Shown: positions 17,779 to 28,340 of the stretch, in pieces
How the letters are laid out: each line of letters begins with the position of its first letter
Position numbering within the stretch: the first letter of the stretch is position 1
NCBI RefSeq assembly: GCF_900107015.1
Contig: NZ_FNOI01000001.1
Location: 312,501-376,500, forward strand
DNA from: Litoreibacter albidus
GTDB lineage: Bacteria; Pseudomonadota; Alphaproteobacteria; Rhodobacterales; Rhodobacteraceae
Length of the DNA: 64,000 nucleotides
Direction: 5' to 3'
The notes under the pieces: model-generated
Seen by the model: only the letters and a program-made list of their open reading frames with translations
Database searches by the model: none
What the model was told of the DNA's origin: nothing
Position numbers and translations under genes: made by a program

Positions 17779-17834
17779 TTTGCATATTTGCAATATTCTG
17801 GCCACTCGCTTTGCTATATTTGCAAATTTGCCGT
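17779..17834. promoter_or_regulatory. Putative PccR operators between the MFS gene and pccB
   Basis: Two clusters of TTTGC boxes: TTTGCATA (17779) next to TTTGCAAT (17787), and TTTGCTAT (17810), perfect palindrome TTTGCAAA (17819-17826) and TTTGCCGT (17827). The second cluster ends about 65 bases before the pccB start. Similar boxes precede pccR. This is the DNA motif reported for PccR, as far as I recall. Confidence 0.65.
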
Positions 17835-17898
17835 TTGATCCTTTGCCGCGACGCGGCGTTTGTGTAGGTTTCAGGTGATTTAAAGGGAGGCCCGCGCC

Positions 17899-19431
17899 AT
17901 GAAAGATATCCTCAGCGAATTGGAAGACCGCCGCGAGGCTGCCCGTGAGGGTGGCGGCGCGCGGCGCATCGCAGCACAGCACGCCAAGGGCAAGCTGACG
18001 GCGCGGGAGCGTATCGAGCTGCTGCTGGACGAAGACAGCTTTGAGGAATTCGACATGTTCGTGGCCCACCGCTGCGTAGAGTTCGGCATGGAGAAGGACC
18101 GCCCTGCGGGCGACGGCGTTGTAACGGGGTGGGGCACCATCAACGGCCGCCTTGTTTACGTGTTTTCCCAAGACTTTACGGTGTTTGGCGGCTCCCTTTC
18201 CGAGACCCACGCGCAGAAGATCTGCAAGATCCAGGATATGGCGGTGCAGAACGGCGCGCCGATCATCGGCATCAACGACTCTGGCGGCGCGCGCATTCAA
18301 GAGGGCGTGGCGTCCTTGGCCGGATACGCGGAGGTGTTCCAGCGCAACATTATGGCGTCGGGCGTGGTGCCGCAAATCAGCCTGATCATGGGGCCATGCG
18401 CGGGTGGCGCGGTGTATTCGCCTGCGATCACGGACTTCATCTTCATGGTGAAAGATTCGTCCTACATGTTCGTCACCGGCCCCGACGTGGTGAAAACCGT
18501 CACCAACGAGGTCGTCACGGCGGAGGAGTTGGGCGGGGCGAGCACGCATACCAAGAAGTCCTCTGTCGCGGATGGCGCGTTCGAGAACGACGTGGAGGCC
18601 TTGGCCGAGGTGCGCCGCTTGGTTGATTTCCTGCCGCTGAACAATAAGCAGAAAGCGCCCGTGCGTCCGTTCTTCGATGACCCTGCGCGGTTGGAAGACA
18701 GCCTTGATACCTTGGTGCCGTCCAACGCGAACACGCCCTACGACATGAAAGAGCTGATCACCAAGCTGGCGGACGAAGGCGACTTTTTCGAGATCCAAGA
18801 AGACTTCGCTAAGAACATCCTGACGGGCTTCATCCGCCTTGAAGGGCAGTCGGTCGGCGTGGTGGCAAACCAGCCGATGGTGCTGGCGGGCTGCTTGGAT
18901 ATCGACAGCTCCCGCAAGGCGGCGCGGTTTGTGCGGTTCTGCGATGCGTTCGAAATCCCGATCCTGACGCTTGTGGACGTGCCGGGATTCTTGCCGGGGA
19001 CCAGCCAAGAGTACGGCGGCGTGATCAAGCACGGCGCGAAACTGCTGTTTGCCTACGGCGAAGCCACGGTGCCGAAAGTCACCGTGATTACGCGCAAAGC
19101 CTACGGCGGGGCGTATGACGTGATGGCGTCCAAGCACCTGCGCGGGGACTTCAACTATGCATGGCCCACCGCCGAGATCGCGGTGATGGGGGCCAAGGGG
19201 GCGGTTGAAATCCTGTACCGGTCCGAGTTGGGCGACGCAGAGAAAATCGCGGAGCGCACGGCCGATTATGAGGACCGCTTTGCCAACCCGTTTGTGGCCG
19301 CAGAGAAGGGTTTCATTGACGAGGTCATCATGCCCCATTCGACGCGCAAACGTGTGGCGCGGGCCTTCGCGTCACTGCGGGGCAAGTCGCTGACGAACCC
19401 GTGGAAGAAGCACGACAATATCCCGCTGTGA
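17899..19431 (+). CDS. pccB: Propionyl-CoA carboxylase beta subunit (carboxyltransferase)
   Basis: 510 residues, the usual length. The two crotonase-like halves are marked by [18 protein letters not shown] and [16 protein letters not shown] (acyl-CoA side) and by [19 protein letters not shown] and [17 protein letters not shown] (biotin side). With PccA it carboxylates propionyl-CoA to methylmalonyl-CoA. ATG 17899 follows AAAGGGAGG at 17883. It heads the plus-strand cluster that also holds pccA and the mutase, and is divergent from the MFS and pccR genes across the TTTGC boxes. Confidence 0.96.
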   Translation: MKDILSELEDRREAAREGGGARRIAAQHAKGKLTARERIELLLDEDSFEEFDMFVAHRCVEFGMEKDRPAGDGVVTGWGTINGRLVYVFSQDFTVFGGSLSETHAQKICKIQDMAVQNGAPIIGINDSGGARIQEGVASLAGYAEVFQRNIMASGVVPQISLIMGPCAGGAVYSPAITDFIFMVKDSSYMFVTGPDVVKTVTNEVVTAEELGGASTHTKKSSVADGAFENDVEALAEVRRLVDFLPLNNKQKAPVRPFFDDPARLEDSLDTLVPSNANTPYDMKELITKLADEGDFFEIQEDFAKNILTGFIRLEGQSVGVVANQPMVLAGCLDIDSSRKAARFVRFCDAFEIPILTLVDVPGFLPGTSQEYGGVIKHGAKLLFAYGEATVPKVTVITRKAYGGAYDVMASKHLRGDFNYAWPTAEIAVMGAKGAVEILYRSELGDAEKIAERTADYEDRFANPFVAAEKGFIDEVIMPHSTRKRVARAFASLRGKSLTNPWKKHDNIPL

Positions 19432-19438
19432 GGTTGGT

Positions 19439-19834
19439 ATGACCGAGTTCCACAACATATCCAACGCGCCGACCCATGTGGCACCGTTTTCTCATGCGGT
19501 TGAATCTGATGGCTGGGTGATCCTGACGGGGCAGATGCCGACCAAGCCGGGCGGGGCGACGACGGACCCGCTGGACGAGGGCATTGAGGCGCAGACGCGG
19601 CAGGTTATGGCGAACCTTGAGACAGTGCTGAAAGGCATCGGGCTGGGGCTTGGCGATGTTGTGCAATGCCGCTGCTTTCTGACGGAGTTTGAGCGCGACT
19701 ACGCGGTGTTCAACGACACCTACAAAAGCTTCTTTCCCGCCGACAGGCTACCAGCGCGCACCACGGTGGGCGTGACCGCACTGGCGGTAGGGGCGTTGGT
19801 AGAAATCGACTGTATCGCGAGGCGCCCTGCATGA
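19439..19834 (+). CDS. RidA-family (YjgF/UK114) protein
   Basis: 131 residues, seven bases after pccB. The conserved arginine region of the family is present (LPARTTVGVTALAVGALVEIDCIA). RidA proteins hydrolyse reactive enamine/imine intermediates made by PLP enzymes, and several relatives lack that activity. The gene starts MTEFHNISNAPTHVAPFSHAV and its stop overlaps the next start by four bases (ATGA), so pccB, this gene and the next form one operon. Confidence 0.9.
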   Translation: MTEFHNISNAPTHVAPFSHAVESDGWVILTGQMPTKPGGATTDPLDEGIEAQTRQVMANLETVLKGIGLGLGDVVQCRCFLTEFERDYAVFNDTYKSFFPADRLPARTTVGVTALAVGALVEIDCIARRPA

Positions 19835-20235
19835 GAGTGTGCGCGTTGGCATTAGGGATCGCTGTGACGGGGCCGGCCTTGGCCGAGCAAGCCGCGCTGC
19901 GCGCCGTGTCAGCGGTGAAATACCTGCCGAGTGAGGTTTTGTTCGAGCCTGCCGACGCAGATGAAGCTGTGCGAAAAACCGTCCGCCTGCGACTGGTGGC
20001 GGCGGAACTTGCGGACCAAACACGCTATGGTTTTGAGGCGATTGAGCCGGATTTTTTAGCCCTGTGTGAGGGGGAAGGCCTTAGAATCGTTGCGAACTTT
20101 GCACCCAATGCCCACGAGGTGGTTGTGTCTGTTTCATCCGCCGCTGTTCCGTTCGGCGATTCAGTGCCGAATGTTGTGCAATACTTTGATGTGTTCACCA
20201 TCATCGATGGCACCTGCGTCTGGGGTGGATTGTGA
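19831..20235 (+). CDS. Small exported protein, DUF6497-like
   Basis: 134 residues with a signal peptide (MRVCALALGIAVTGPALA, cleavage near 18). The mature part VRLRLVAAELADQTRYGFEAIEPDFLALCEGEG...VVVSVSSAAVPFGDSVPNVVQYFDVFTIIDGTCVWGGL resembles a short Rhodobacteraceae family sometimes mislabelled acetolactate synthase, which I recall as DUF6497. Two Cys (in ALCEG and TCVW) could form a disulfide. Function is unknown. It overlaps the RidA gene by ATGA. Confidence 0.7.
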   Translation: MRVCALALGIAVTGPALAEQAALRAVSAVKYLPSEVLFEPADADEAVRKTVRLRLVAAELADQTRYGFEAIEPDFLALCEGEGLRIVANFAPNAHEVVVSVSSAAVPFGDSVPNVVQYFDVFTIIDGTCVWGGL

Positions 20236-20449
20236 TGAAAAACCAATTGGTTAAGCGAAAAAATACCGATTTTCGAATTGATGGTGCTTTAGCAACACTT
20301 CGCGCAATCCGTGCATCCGGGATATATTTTTTTCCCAATACAACCGCTACCTTGCGTCTAGGTTACATTTCTGTGACCCCTAATGTGTGCGATGAAGGAG
20401 TGGGGATTAGCCCTACTAACGATTCGCCAGATCAAAACAGGAGACTCAG

Positions 20450-20581
20450 ATGTCCAAGAGCATCAAAGCACTCGCAGCGTTCAGCTTCGTCGCAATCGTC
20501 GCAGCATGCGGCAGCCAGCAAGAAGAAGAAGTTGTTATTGTTCAGCCAGTTGAAGCTGAAACAACATACAGCAAGTACTAA
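20450..20581 (+). CDS. 43-residue lipoprotein
   Basis: ATG 20450 follows AGGAGA nine bases earlier and opens a 43-codon frame to TAA at 20579. The product is M-S-K-S-I-K-A, then a hydrophobic stretch, then lipobox VAAC-G with Cys20. A very acidic tail follows (QQEEEVVIVQPVEAETTYSKY). A signal peptidase II site this clean plus a strong ribosome site and a terminator hairpin right behind make it a real small gene. Similar mini-lipoproteins occur in roseobacters. Its role is unknown. The leader holds an imperfect inverted repeat, GGTTACA...TGTGACC, at 20361-20378. Confidence 0.8.
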   Translation: MSKSIKALAAFSFVAIVAACGSQQEEEVVIVQPVEAETTYSKY

Positions 20582-20588
20582 GACTACC

Positions 20589-20622
20589 TTTGCGGGGCGG
20601 GCATTACGCATCGCCCCGCAAA
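20589..20622. terminator. Hairpin after the small lipoprotein
   Basis: TTTGCGGGGCG (20589-20599) and CGCCCCGCAAA (20612-20622) are perfectly complementary over 11 bases with a 12-base loop. There is no long T-run, but the stem starts eight bases after the stop codon. Confidence 0.7.
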
Positions 20623-20770
20623 ACTCCATCGGCCCGACGGCGCTGCTTGCGCATGCGGCCACTCTAATCCCTGTCAGTGACATCCTAGCCTTGATCCGCG
20701 CCTGCGCGACCCGTTCGCCTGCGCGTATGGGACCGGCTTGGTGTCGCGGGACATGTTCAAAGGTATCACC

Positions 20771-21130
20771 ATGCTAAAGCATAAGGGCTTTCCATCGCGC
20801 CTACCGGGAAGCGACTTTCAATTCACTATTCGCCGCGACAACAAGGGTGGGGCAACGCCCCTGACCGCCCGCGAGCGTTACGCGGACCGGCGTCCGGCGG
20901 ACCGACGCGCGGACGCGGGGTTCATCTGGGCCTTGGTCCAGCATTTCGGCGAAGAACCGTTCGAGCGCGGCAATCTTGATGCAGGGCGTCTGAACTGGGT
21001 GTTCGGGCGCGAGGTCATCCCCGCAGAGGATCCGTTTGACCCCGCCAGCTATGAGGCGCTACTGCGGATAGATATCCGCCGCGTACAGGCGAACTTCCCC
21101 AACGCGTTTGCTGAGGAATTCATCGAGTAA
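20771..21130 (+). CDS. Hypothetical protein, Arg/Asp-rich
   Basis: 119 residues from ATG 20771, which has AAAGG eight bases before it. The frame is open from 20738. The protein has a charged stretch with RYADRRPADRRADAG and a C-terminal portion (YEALLRIDIRRVQANFPNAFAEEFIE) that looks helical. There is no signal peptide or membrane segment. I do not recognise it. Codon-position composition and a ribosome site support coding. It lies in the same direction as the pcc genes. Confidence 0.5.
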   Translation: MLKHKGFPSRLPGSDFQFTIRRDNKGGATPLTARERYADRRPADRRADAGFIWALVQHFGEEPFERGNLDAGRLNWVFGREVIPAEDPFDPASYEALLRIDIRRVQANFPNAFAEEFIE

Positions 21131-21485
21131 TGGGCGGGTTTACGCTGTCATACGGTGCATCTAAGCGGGAAGCCGCTCAGATTGACGCAAGGGAAACTTT
21201 GGTGTTTTCACATGGCAGCCTGCGTCCCATCGTGGGTGGGCAAACTAATTGCTTACGCACAGCAATGGGCGCGCAACTAGAAGACCGTTACCCTTCCCCT
21301 CTAAAGAGGTCTGCTCATGCGGGCAGACCTCTTTTTTTTGCATCTAAGGTGCGCGGGCAGTATTGCGCCGACGTCCCCCCCAGCTGGCGGGCAGGTTTCC
21401 GCCCGATCCGCGACATCTACATTTTTTCGCAACCAAACCACCGGTTCCGGTGTTGGGTCTCCAAGGACAATCAAGGAGAACCCCC
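21131..21485 (+). other. Non-coding stretch with a terminator
   Basis: The 355 bases hold no supported gene. A strong terminator stands at 21303-21339, then a 146-base leader for the glycine-zipper lipoprotein. The 170 bases before the terminator could be the 3-prime UTR of the preceding gene or a small RNA. I see no clear promoter. Confidence 0.4.
21303..21339 (+). terminator. Rho-independent terminator
   Basis: AAAGAGGTCTGC (21303-21314) pairs perfectly with GCAGACCTCTTT (21323-21334) over 12 bases and continues into a run of eight T ending at 21339. Confidence 0.9.
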
Positions 21486-21689
21486 ATGCGTAAGACACTC
21501 ATCACCACATCATTCATTGCCGCAGCTTTCACCCTGTCGGCCTGCGACACAGACGCAGAGCGCGGCCTTGTCGGCGCGGGCGCTGGCGCAGCCATCTCTA
21601 AAGCCACGGGCGGCGACGCGCTTACCGGCGCAGTCATCGGCGGCGCTGCTGGCGTGTTCTGCGACGACGCAGGCGTCTGCCGCCGCTAA
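21486..21689 (+). CDS. Small glycine-zipper lipoprotein
   Basis: 67 residues from ATG 21486, which follows AAGGAGA. Signal peptide with lipobox LSAC (Cys19), then a Gly/Ala-rich zipper segment (GLVGAGAGAAISKATGGDALTGAVIGGAAGV) and a short Cys-containing tail (FCDDAGVCRR). Glycine-zipper lipoproteins of this kind sit in the outer membrane and stabilise it, but no function is proven for this one. It has its own leader and terminator and lies just before pccA. Confidence 0.85.
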   Translation: MRKTLITTSFIAAAFTLSACDTDAERGLVGAGAGAAISKATGGDALTGAVIGGAAGVFCDDAGVCRR

Positions 21690-21716
21690 CACCACACGAC
21701 ATAACCAGACCAACAG

Positions 21717-21752
21717 GGTCGGGGTGCGCCGCAGCGTGCCCCGGCCTTTTTT
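21717..21752 (+). terminator. Terminator of the glycine-zipper lipoprotein
   Basis: GGTCGGGGTG and the later GTGCCCCGGCC form a stem with G-U pairs around GCCGCAGC and are followed by six T (CCTTTTTT). It lies 28 bases after the stop. Confidence 0.7.
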
Positions 21753-21800
21753 GATGCAAGACCCCCAGCCAATTGGCTGGGCAAGAGGGGACCTGACCTA

Positions 21801-23801
21801 ATGTTCAAGAAAATCCTGATCGCCAATCGCGGCGAGATCGCCTGCCGTGTCATCAAGACCGCCCGCAAGATGGGCATCAAAACGGTGGCGATTTATTCGG
21901 ATGCCGACGCGCAAGCGATGCATGTGCAGATGGCCGATGAGGCGGTGCACATCGGGCCATCCCCTGCCAACCAATCCTATATCGTGATTGATAAGGTTAT
22001 GGCCGCGATCAAGGAAACCGGCGCGGAAGCCGTGCATCCGGGCTACGGGTTCCTGTCGGAGAACGCCAAGTTCGCTGAGGCCCTTGAAGCCGCTGGCGTG
22101 GCCTTCATCGGGCCACCTAAGGGCGCGATTGAGAAGATGGGGGACAAGATCACCTCCAAGAAAATCGCCCAAGAGGCCGAAGTCTCTACCGTGCCGGGCC
22201 ATATGGGGCTGATCGAGGACGCCGAAGAAGCGGTGAAAATCTCCAAGGAAATCGGCTATCCGGTGATGATCAAGGCCTCCGCAGGTGGTGGTGGCAAAGG
22301 CATGCGGATTGCGTGGAACGATGACGAGGCCCGCGAGGGGTTCCAATCCTCCAAGAACGAGGCTGCGAACAGCTTTGGCGATGACCGTATTTTCATTGAG
22401 AAGTTTGTCACCCAGCCGCGCCACATCGAAATTCAGGTGCTGGCCGACGCGCACGGCAACTGCATCTATCTGGGGGAGCGTGAATGCTCCATCCAGCGTC
22501 GCCAGCAAAAGGTGATCGAAGAGGCCCCGTCTCCGTTTTTGGATGAGGCCACCCGCAAAGCGATGGGCGAGCAGTCTTGCGCCTTGGCGCAAGCGGTGGG
22601 CTACACGTCCGCCGGTACGGTGGAATTCATCGTCGACGGGGACCGGAACTTCTACTTCCTAGAGATGAACACCCGCTTGCAGGTGGAACACCCCGTGACC
22701 GAGCTGATCACCGGCGTTGATCTGGTGGAGCAAATGATCCGCGTGGCATACGGCGAGAAGCTAAAGCTGGCGCAAAAAGATATCAAGCTGAACGGCTGGG
22801 CGATGGAATCGCGCCTTTACGCCGAGGACCCGTATCGCGGCTTCCTGCCGTCGATCGGTCGTTTGACCCGCTACCGCCCGCCTGCGGAGAAAGCCAACGA
22901 CACGCGCGCCGTGCGCAATGACACGGGCGTGTATGAGGGCGGCGAGATTTCCATGTTCTATGATCCGATGATCGCCAAGCTATGCTCTTGGGGGCCGACC
23001 CGCGCGGAGGCGATTGAGCATATGCGCGTGGCGTTGGACAGCTTTGAGGTGGAGGGCATCGGCCACAACCTGCCATTCTGCGCGGCTGTGATGGACCACC
23101 CGAAGTTTGTATCGGGCAACATCACCACGGCATTCATTGAGGAGGAATACCCCGAAGGTTTCCAAGGGGTGGACCTGCCGCAAGAGACTTTGGCCCGCAT
23201 CGCGTCCTCTGCGGCTGCGATGCACCGCGTCGCGGAAATCCGCCGCGCACGTATTTCCGGCACGATGGACAACCACCGCCGCAAGGTGGGCAAGGACTGG
23301 GTCGTGACCCTGCAGGGCGAGCGCTTCGAGGTGACGATCAAGGCTGACAAAAAGGGCGCGACGGTGAAACACGCCGATGGCACCAAGCATCGCGTGTCGT
23401 CGAATTGGACGCCGGGCGACAGCCTTGCCAAGCTGAAGGTCGACGGCGAGAAGCTGGTGCTGAAGGTCGACAAGATTTCCGGCGGCTTCCGTATGCGCCA
23501 CCGTGGGGCGGACCTGAAGGTCCATGTGCGCACGCCGCGCCAAGCCGAACTGGCGTCGTTGATGCTGGAGAAAGTGGCACCGGATACGTCCAAACTGCTG
23601 CTTTGCCCGATGCCTGGCCTGATCGTCAAAGTCGACGTCGAAGTCGGGGATGAAGTCGAGGACGGCCAAGCGCTCTGCACTGTTGAGGCGATGAAAATGG
23701 AGAATATTTTGCGGGCCGAGCGCAAGGGCAAGGTCTCCAAGATCAATGCGGCAGCAGGTGACAATCTCGCCGTGGATGATATCATCATGGAGTTTGAATA
23801 A
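21801..23801 (+). CDS. pccA: Propionyl-CoA carboxylase alpha subunit (biotin carboxylase + carrier)
   Basis: 666 residues: ATP-grasp biotin carboxylase (1 to about 450, KASAGGGGKGMR, MNTRLQVEHPVTE), a BT linker domain, and a C-terminal biotinyl domain with VEAMKMEN (biotinylated Lys632). It charges biotin with CO2 for PccB. The start is the ATG right after a GAGGGGACC region. It lies 2.4 kb after pccB with small genes between, a spacing known from roseobacters. A terminator directly upstream means it needs its own promoter. No TTTGC box is visible here. Confidence 0.96.
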   Translation: MFKKILIANRGEIACRVIKTARKMGIKTVAIYSDADAQAMHVQMADEAVHIGPSPANQSYIVIDKVMAAIKETGAEAVHPGYGFLSENAKFAEALEAAGVAFIGPPKGAIEKMGDKITSKKIAQEAEVSTVPGHMGLIEDAEEAVKISKEIGYPVMIKASAGGGGKGMRIAWNDDEAREGFQSSKNEAANSFGDDRIFIEKFVTQPRHIEIQVLADAHGNCIYLGERECSIQRRQQKVIEEAPSPFLDEATRKAMGEQSCALAQAVGYTSAGTVEFIVDGDRNFYFLEMNTRLQVEHPVTELITGVDLVEQMIRVAYGEKLKLAQKDIKLNGWAMESRLYAEDPYRGFLPSIGRLTRYRPPAEKANDTRAVRNDTGVYEGGEISMFYDPMIAKLCSWGPTRAEAIEHMRVALDSFEVEGIGHNLPFCAAVMDHPKFVSGNITTAFIEEEYPEGFQGVDLPQETLARIASSAAAMHRVAEIRRARISGTMDNHRRKVGKDWVVTLQGERFEVTIKADKKGATVKHADGTKHRVSSNWTPGDSLAKLKVDGEKLVLKVDKISGGFRMRHRGADLKVHVRTPRQAELASLMLEKVAPDTSKLLLCPMPGLIVKVDVEVGDEVEDGQALCTVEAMKMENILRAERKGKVSKINAAAGDNLAVDDIIMEFE

Positions 23802-23807
23802 CCGGTT

Positions 23808-24386
23808 ATGGCCATCCTCACCGACATCATCGACCCACGGGTACAGCAAGCGGTTGTCGCTGGCGTATTCGTGGCGGTGGGGTGGGTGTTCAACGGTTAT
23901 CAAAACCGCAAACGGGAACGGCGGCGGCGGTTGGAGCGGATGCAGGATGTGCAGACCGCGCTGATCGCGGAGATCGACCACTATATCGTGACGCTAAAGC
24001 AGTTTGACTTGGCAGCCTCTTGGAGCCGCATTGTGACCGCGATGGAGGACGATATGTCCTACATTCCTGTGGTGCCGAGTGAGCGGAATGACACGATTTT
24101 TTCGGCGTTGATTGCGGAGATACACGTGTTGCCGGAGCCGGTGATCCAGCCGGTTGTGGGCTATTACAATCAGGTGTTTGCGGTGGACGCGATTATCGAC
24201 GACCTGCGGTCCGACCTGTTCCGGGAAATGGACCAAATTCAGCGGATCGGCATGTACACCGATTACATCGCACTAAAGCAGGAAGCACTGGCACGTGGAG
24301 AAGTGGCCCTGCGCGCGCTTCGCGTCAGCACGGGGCGCACTGTGAAACCTAGTAGCCGGGGCGTGGCCCTGTCTGACCAGTCATAG
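23808..24386 (+). CDS. Membrane-anchored protein of unknown function
   Basis: 192 residues, six bases after pccA and surely co-transcribed. One N-terminal membrane segment (VVAGVFVAVGWVFNGY, about 14-29) is followed by a strongly basic stretch (NRKRERRRRLERM) that fits the positive-inside rule, placing the body in the cytoplasm. The rest is predicted helical with long amphipathic stretches (DLRSDLFREMDQIQRIGMYTDYIALKQEALARGEVALRALR). There are no recognised catalytic motifs. Position in the propionyl-CoA operon is the only hint of a role. Confidence 0.75.
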   Translation: MAILTDIIDPRVQQAVVAGVFVAVGWVFNGYQNRKRERRRRLERMQDVQTALIAEIDHYIVTLKQFDLAASWSRIVTAMEDDMSYIPVVPSERNDTIFSALIAEIHVLPEPVIQPVVGYYNQVFAVDAIIDDLRSDLFREMDQIQRIGMYTDYIALKQEALARGEVALRALRVSTGRTVKPSSRGVALSDQS

Positions 24387-24505
24387 GGGGAGGAGATTTT
24401 GGCGTCTTGGACATATCACTCACCTCTGGGGTTGTCGGTCGGGCATGATGCCTTTCCTATGTTTAATATAGGTGCGATTGCGTTAATGCGCAATGAAGCA
24501 AGGGC

Positions 24506-24982
24506 TCAATCGTCAAAAATGGGCAGTTGTGCCGCACGTTGTTCCTTCAACTCTTGCAAGCGCATGGGCATTTTGTCGATGGCACGGGTGATTTCGCGCA
24601 CATCCCATGGGGAGGGTTTGCGCAGCTCCACCTCGCCGTCCTTGCCGATCAGCACCATCATGAACCCGCGCGGGCGCAATTTCAGGCGTATGTCGGACGG
24701 GTTTTGGCGGTCCGTGTCGACCAAAATAACCACATCGCGGTCAATCAAGGCCTGCGGTCGTGTCTCCAACAGCTCTATCTGGCGTTTGAAACGCGGGTCT
24801 GCGGGGGTGTCCGCGAAGACGACGACGGGGCGCTTCAGCCATAGAAAGTCGCTCAAATTCGCCTCAACTGCTTCGTATGGGCCGATTGCGCTGGGGTCTT
24901 CAAGCGCCCCGTCAGGCAACCCTGCGGCACCTGCTTGGCCCACGAAAAATGCTGATAAAACAAATAAGATAGCGTGTTTCAT
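24506..24982 (-). CDS. DUF4174 exported protein
   Basis: 158 residues from ATG 24982 (GGGAGC upstream), with a signal peptide (MKHAILFVLSAFFVGQAGA). The mature part LSDFLWLKRPVVVFADTPADPRFKRQIELLETRPQALIDRDVVILVDTD...LRPRGFMMVLIGKDGEVELRKPSPWDVREITRAIDKMPMRLQEL is the DUF4174 pattern, a thioredoxin-like fold without the CxxC. It lies on the minus strand inside the pccA-mutase interval and is convergent with the membrane-anchored gene. Function is unknown. Confidence 0.85.
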   Translation of the reverse strand: MKHAILFVLSAFFVGQAGAAGLPDGALEDPSAIGPYEAVEANLSDFLWLKRPVVVFADTPADPRFKRQIELLETRPQALIDRDVVILVDTDRQNPSDIRLKLRPRGFMMVLIGKDGEVELRKPSPWDVREITRAIDKMPMRLQELKEQRAAQLPIFDD

Positions 24983-26061
24983 TGAAGCTCCCTTTGTACC
25001 CAATATAGGGGGCATTCACGGGAATGGAATGGGGAAGGCGTGCACAAATGCGCCAAGCCCGCGCGTTAAGATGATGGTCAGCCTTTGGGCGGACAAGGAA
25101 AGCTCCAGCCGGTCGCATCGGGCGATGGGCATATCGGGGGCGATTGTTGTGGATATTTGCCTGCATCTTGGGGCGCACCGGACCGGCACAACCGGCCTTC
25201 AGCTTTTCATGAACAACCAGCGCCCCGCGTTGGAGCGCGCGGGTGTTGCTTACTGGGGGCCGGAGCGTACGCGCGGGGGTTTATTGGCGGGGTTGGTGAA
25301 GAACCCGCAGCATCTGAACGCGGATGACACGCAGCTAGGGCGGCGGTCTTGCGGACGGTTGCGGATGGAATTCGCGCGGCTGGAGCATGAAGACACCGCG
25401 CAACTGGTCATGAGTGAGGAAAACCTGATCGGGACGATGGCGCAGAATATCGATTCTGTGCGCCTTTATGGCCAGCTTGCCGCACGGCTGGCGCGGATCG
25501 CGCCTGCGTTTGCAGGGCGGCGAATGCGCGTAGGATTGGCCGTGCGCGCCTATGATTTGCACTGGGCATCACAGTTGGCGTTTCGTGTGAAGGCGGGGGC
25601 AGCTTTGCCAGTGGTCGCGGATTTAGACCGTATGGTCACGCAGCCACGCCGATGGCGCGATGTGGTCACGGATATTTTGGGCGCGTTTCCGCAGGCGGAT
25701 GTGGTCGTTTGGCCGTTTGAAGGCTGGGTGGCGAAACCGGCTGACATACTGACCGCCCTGATCGGGCGCCCGTTGATGCTGGGCGCTATGGCGCTGCCGT
25801 ATAAATCGAACGCCTCCGCCAATGCGGCGGAGCTGGCGCAAATTGCGGCGGAGCGGGGCGACCTAGATAGTGCGCTGCGCCTTTCAACAGCGGGCTCGCG
25901 GACCCGATACATGCCCTTTGACGCCCTGCAGGCGTGGAAGCTGCAAGAAGATTACCGTGCGGACATCGACTGGCTGAAGGCCAGTGCGGGGCCGCGCGTG
26001 ACCTACCTAGACCCGACCGAAGGGACATTCGGCGGGGCAGACATGACAGAAGGAAGCCACC

Positions 26062-28194
<2,133 letters not shown>

Positions 28195-28205
28195 GACAGA
28201 TGATC

Positions 28206-28245
28206 CAAGGCCTCGCCGCAGGACGGCGGGGCTTTGGCGGTTTTT
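28206..28245 (+). terminator. Probable terminator of the mutase gene
   Basis: A GC-rich stem (GGCCTCGCCG and CGGCGGGGC with a bulge) starts about 12 bases after the stop and is followed by TTTGGCGGTTTTT. The pairing is imperfect. Confidence 0.5.
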
Positions 28246-28340
28246 CGCGCGAGGGATCACCGGCTTTGCGCTCGCAATGTTGCGTCGGCCTTGAAACCGG
28301 CCCCTCTATAGGTCACATCTGGGGCTAAAGAGGGGATTCA

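Noticed and set aside
17776-19338. 520-codon open frame on the minus strand opposite pccB
   Set aside because: Antisense shadow of a high-GC gene. Arg/His-rich product, no motif, and pccB is fully conserved.
20232-20777. 181-codon plus-strand frame
   Set aside because: Crosses the small lipoprotein gene and its hairpin in another frame. Product is low-complexity.
21130-21801. 223-codon plus-strand frame before pccA
   Set aside because: Runs through a strong terminator and overlaps a clearly better lipoprotein gene in another frame.
24399-25124. N-terminal extension of the sulfotransferase-like frame
   Set aside because: Antisense to the DUF4174 gene and unlike any sulfotransferase. Family match begins after 25125.
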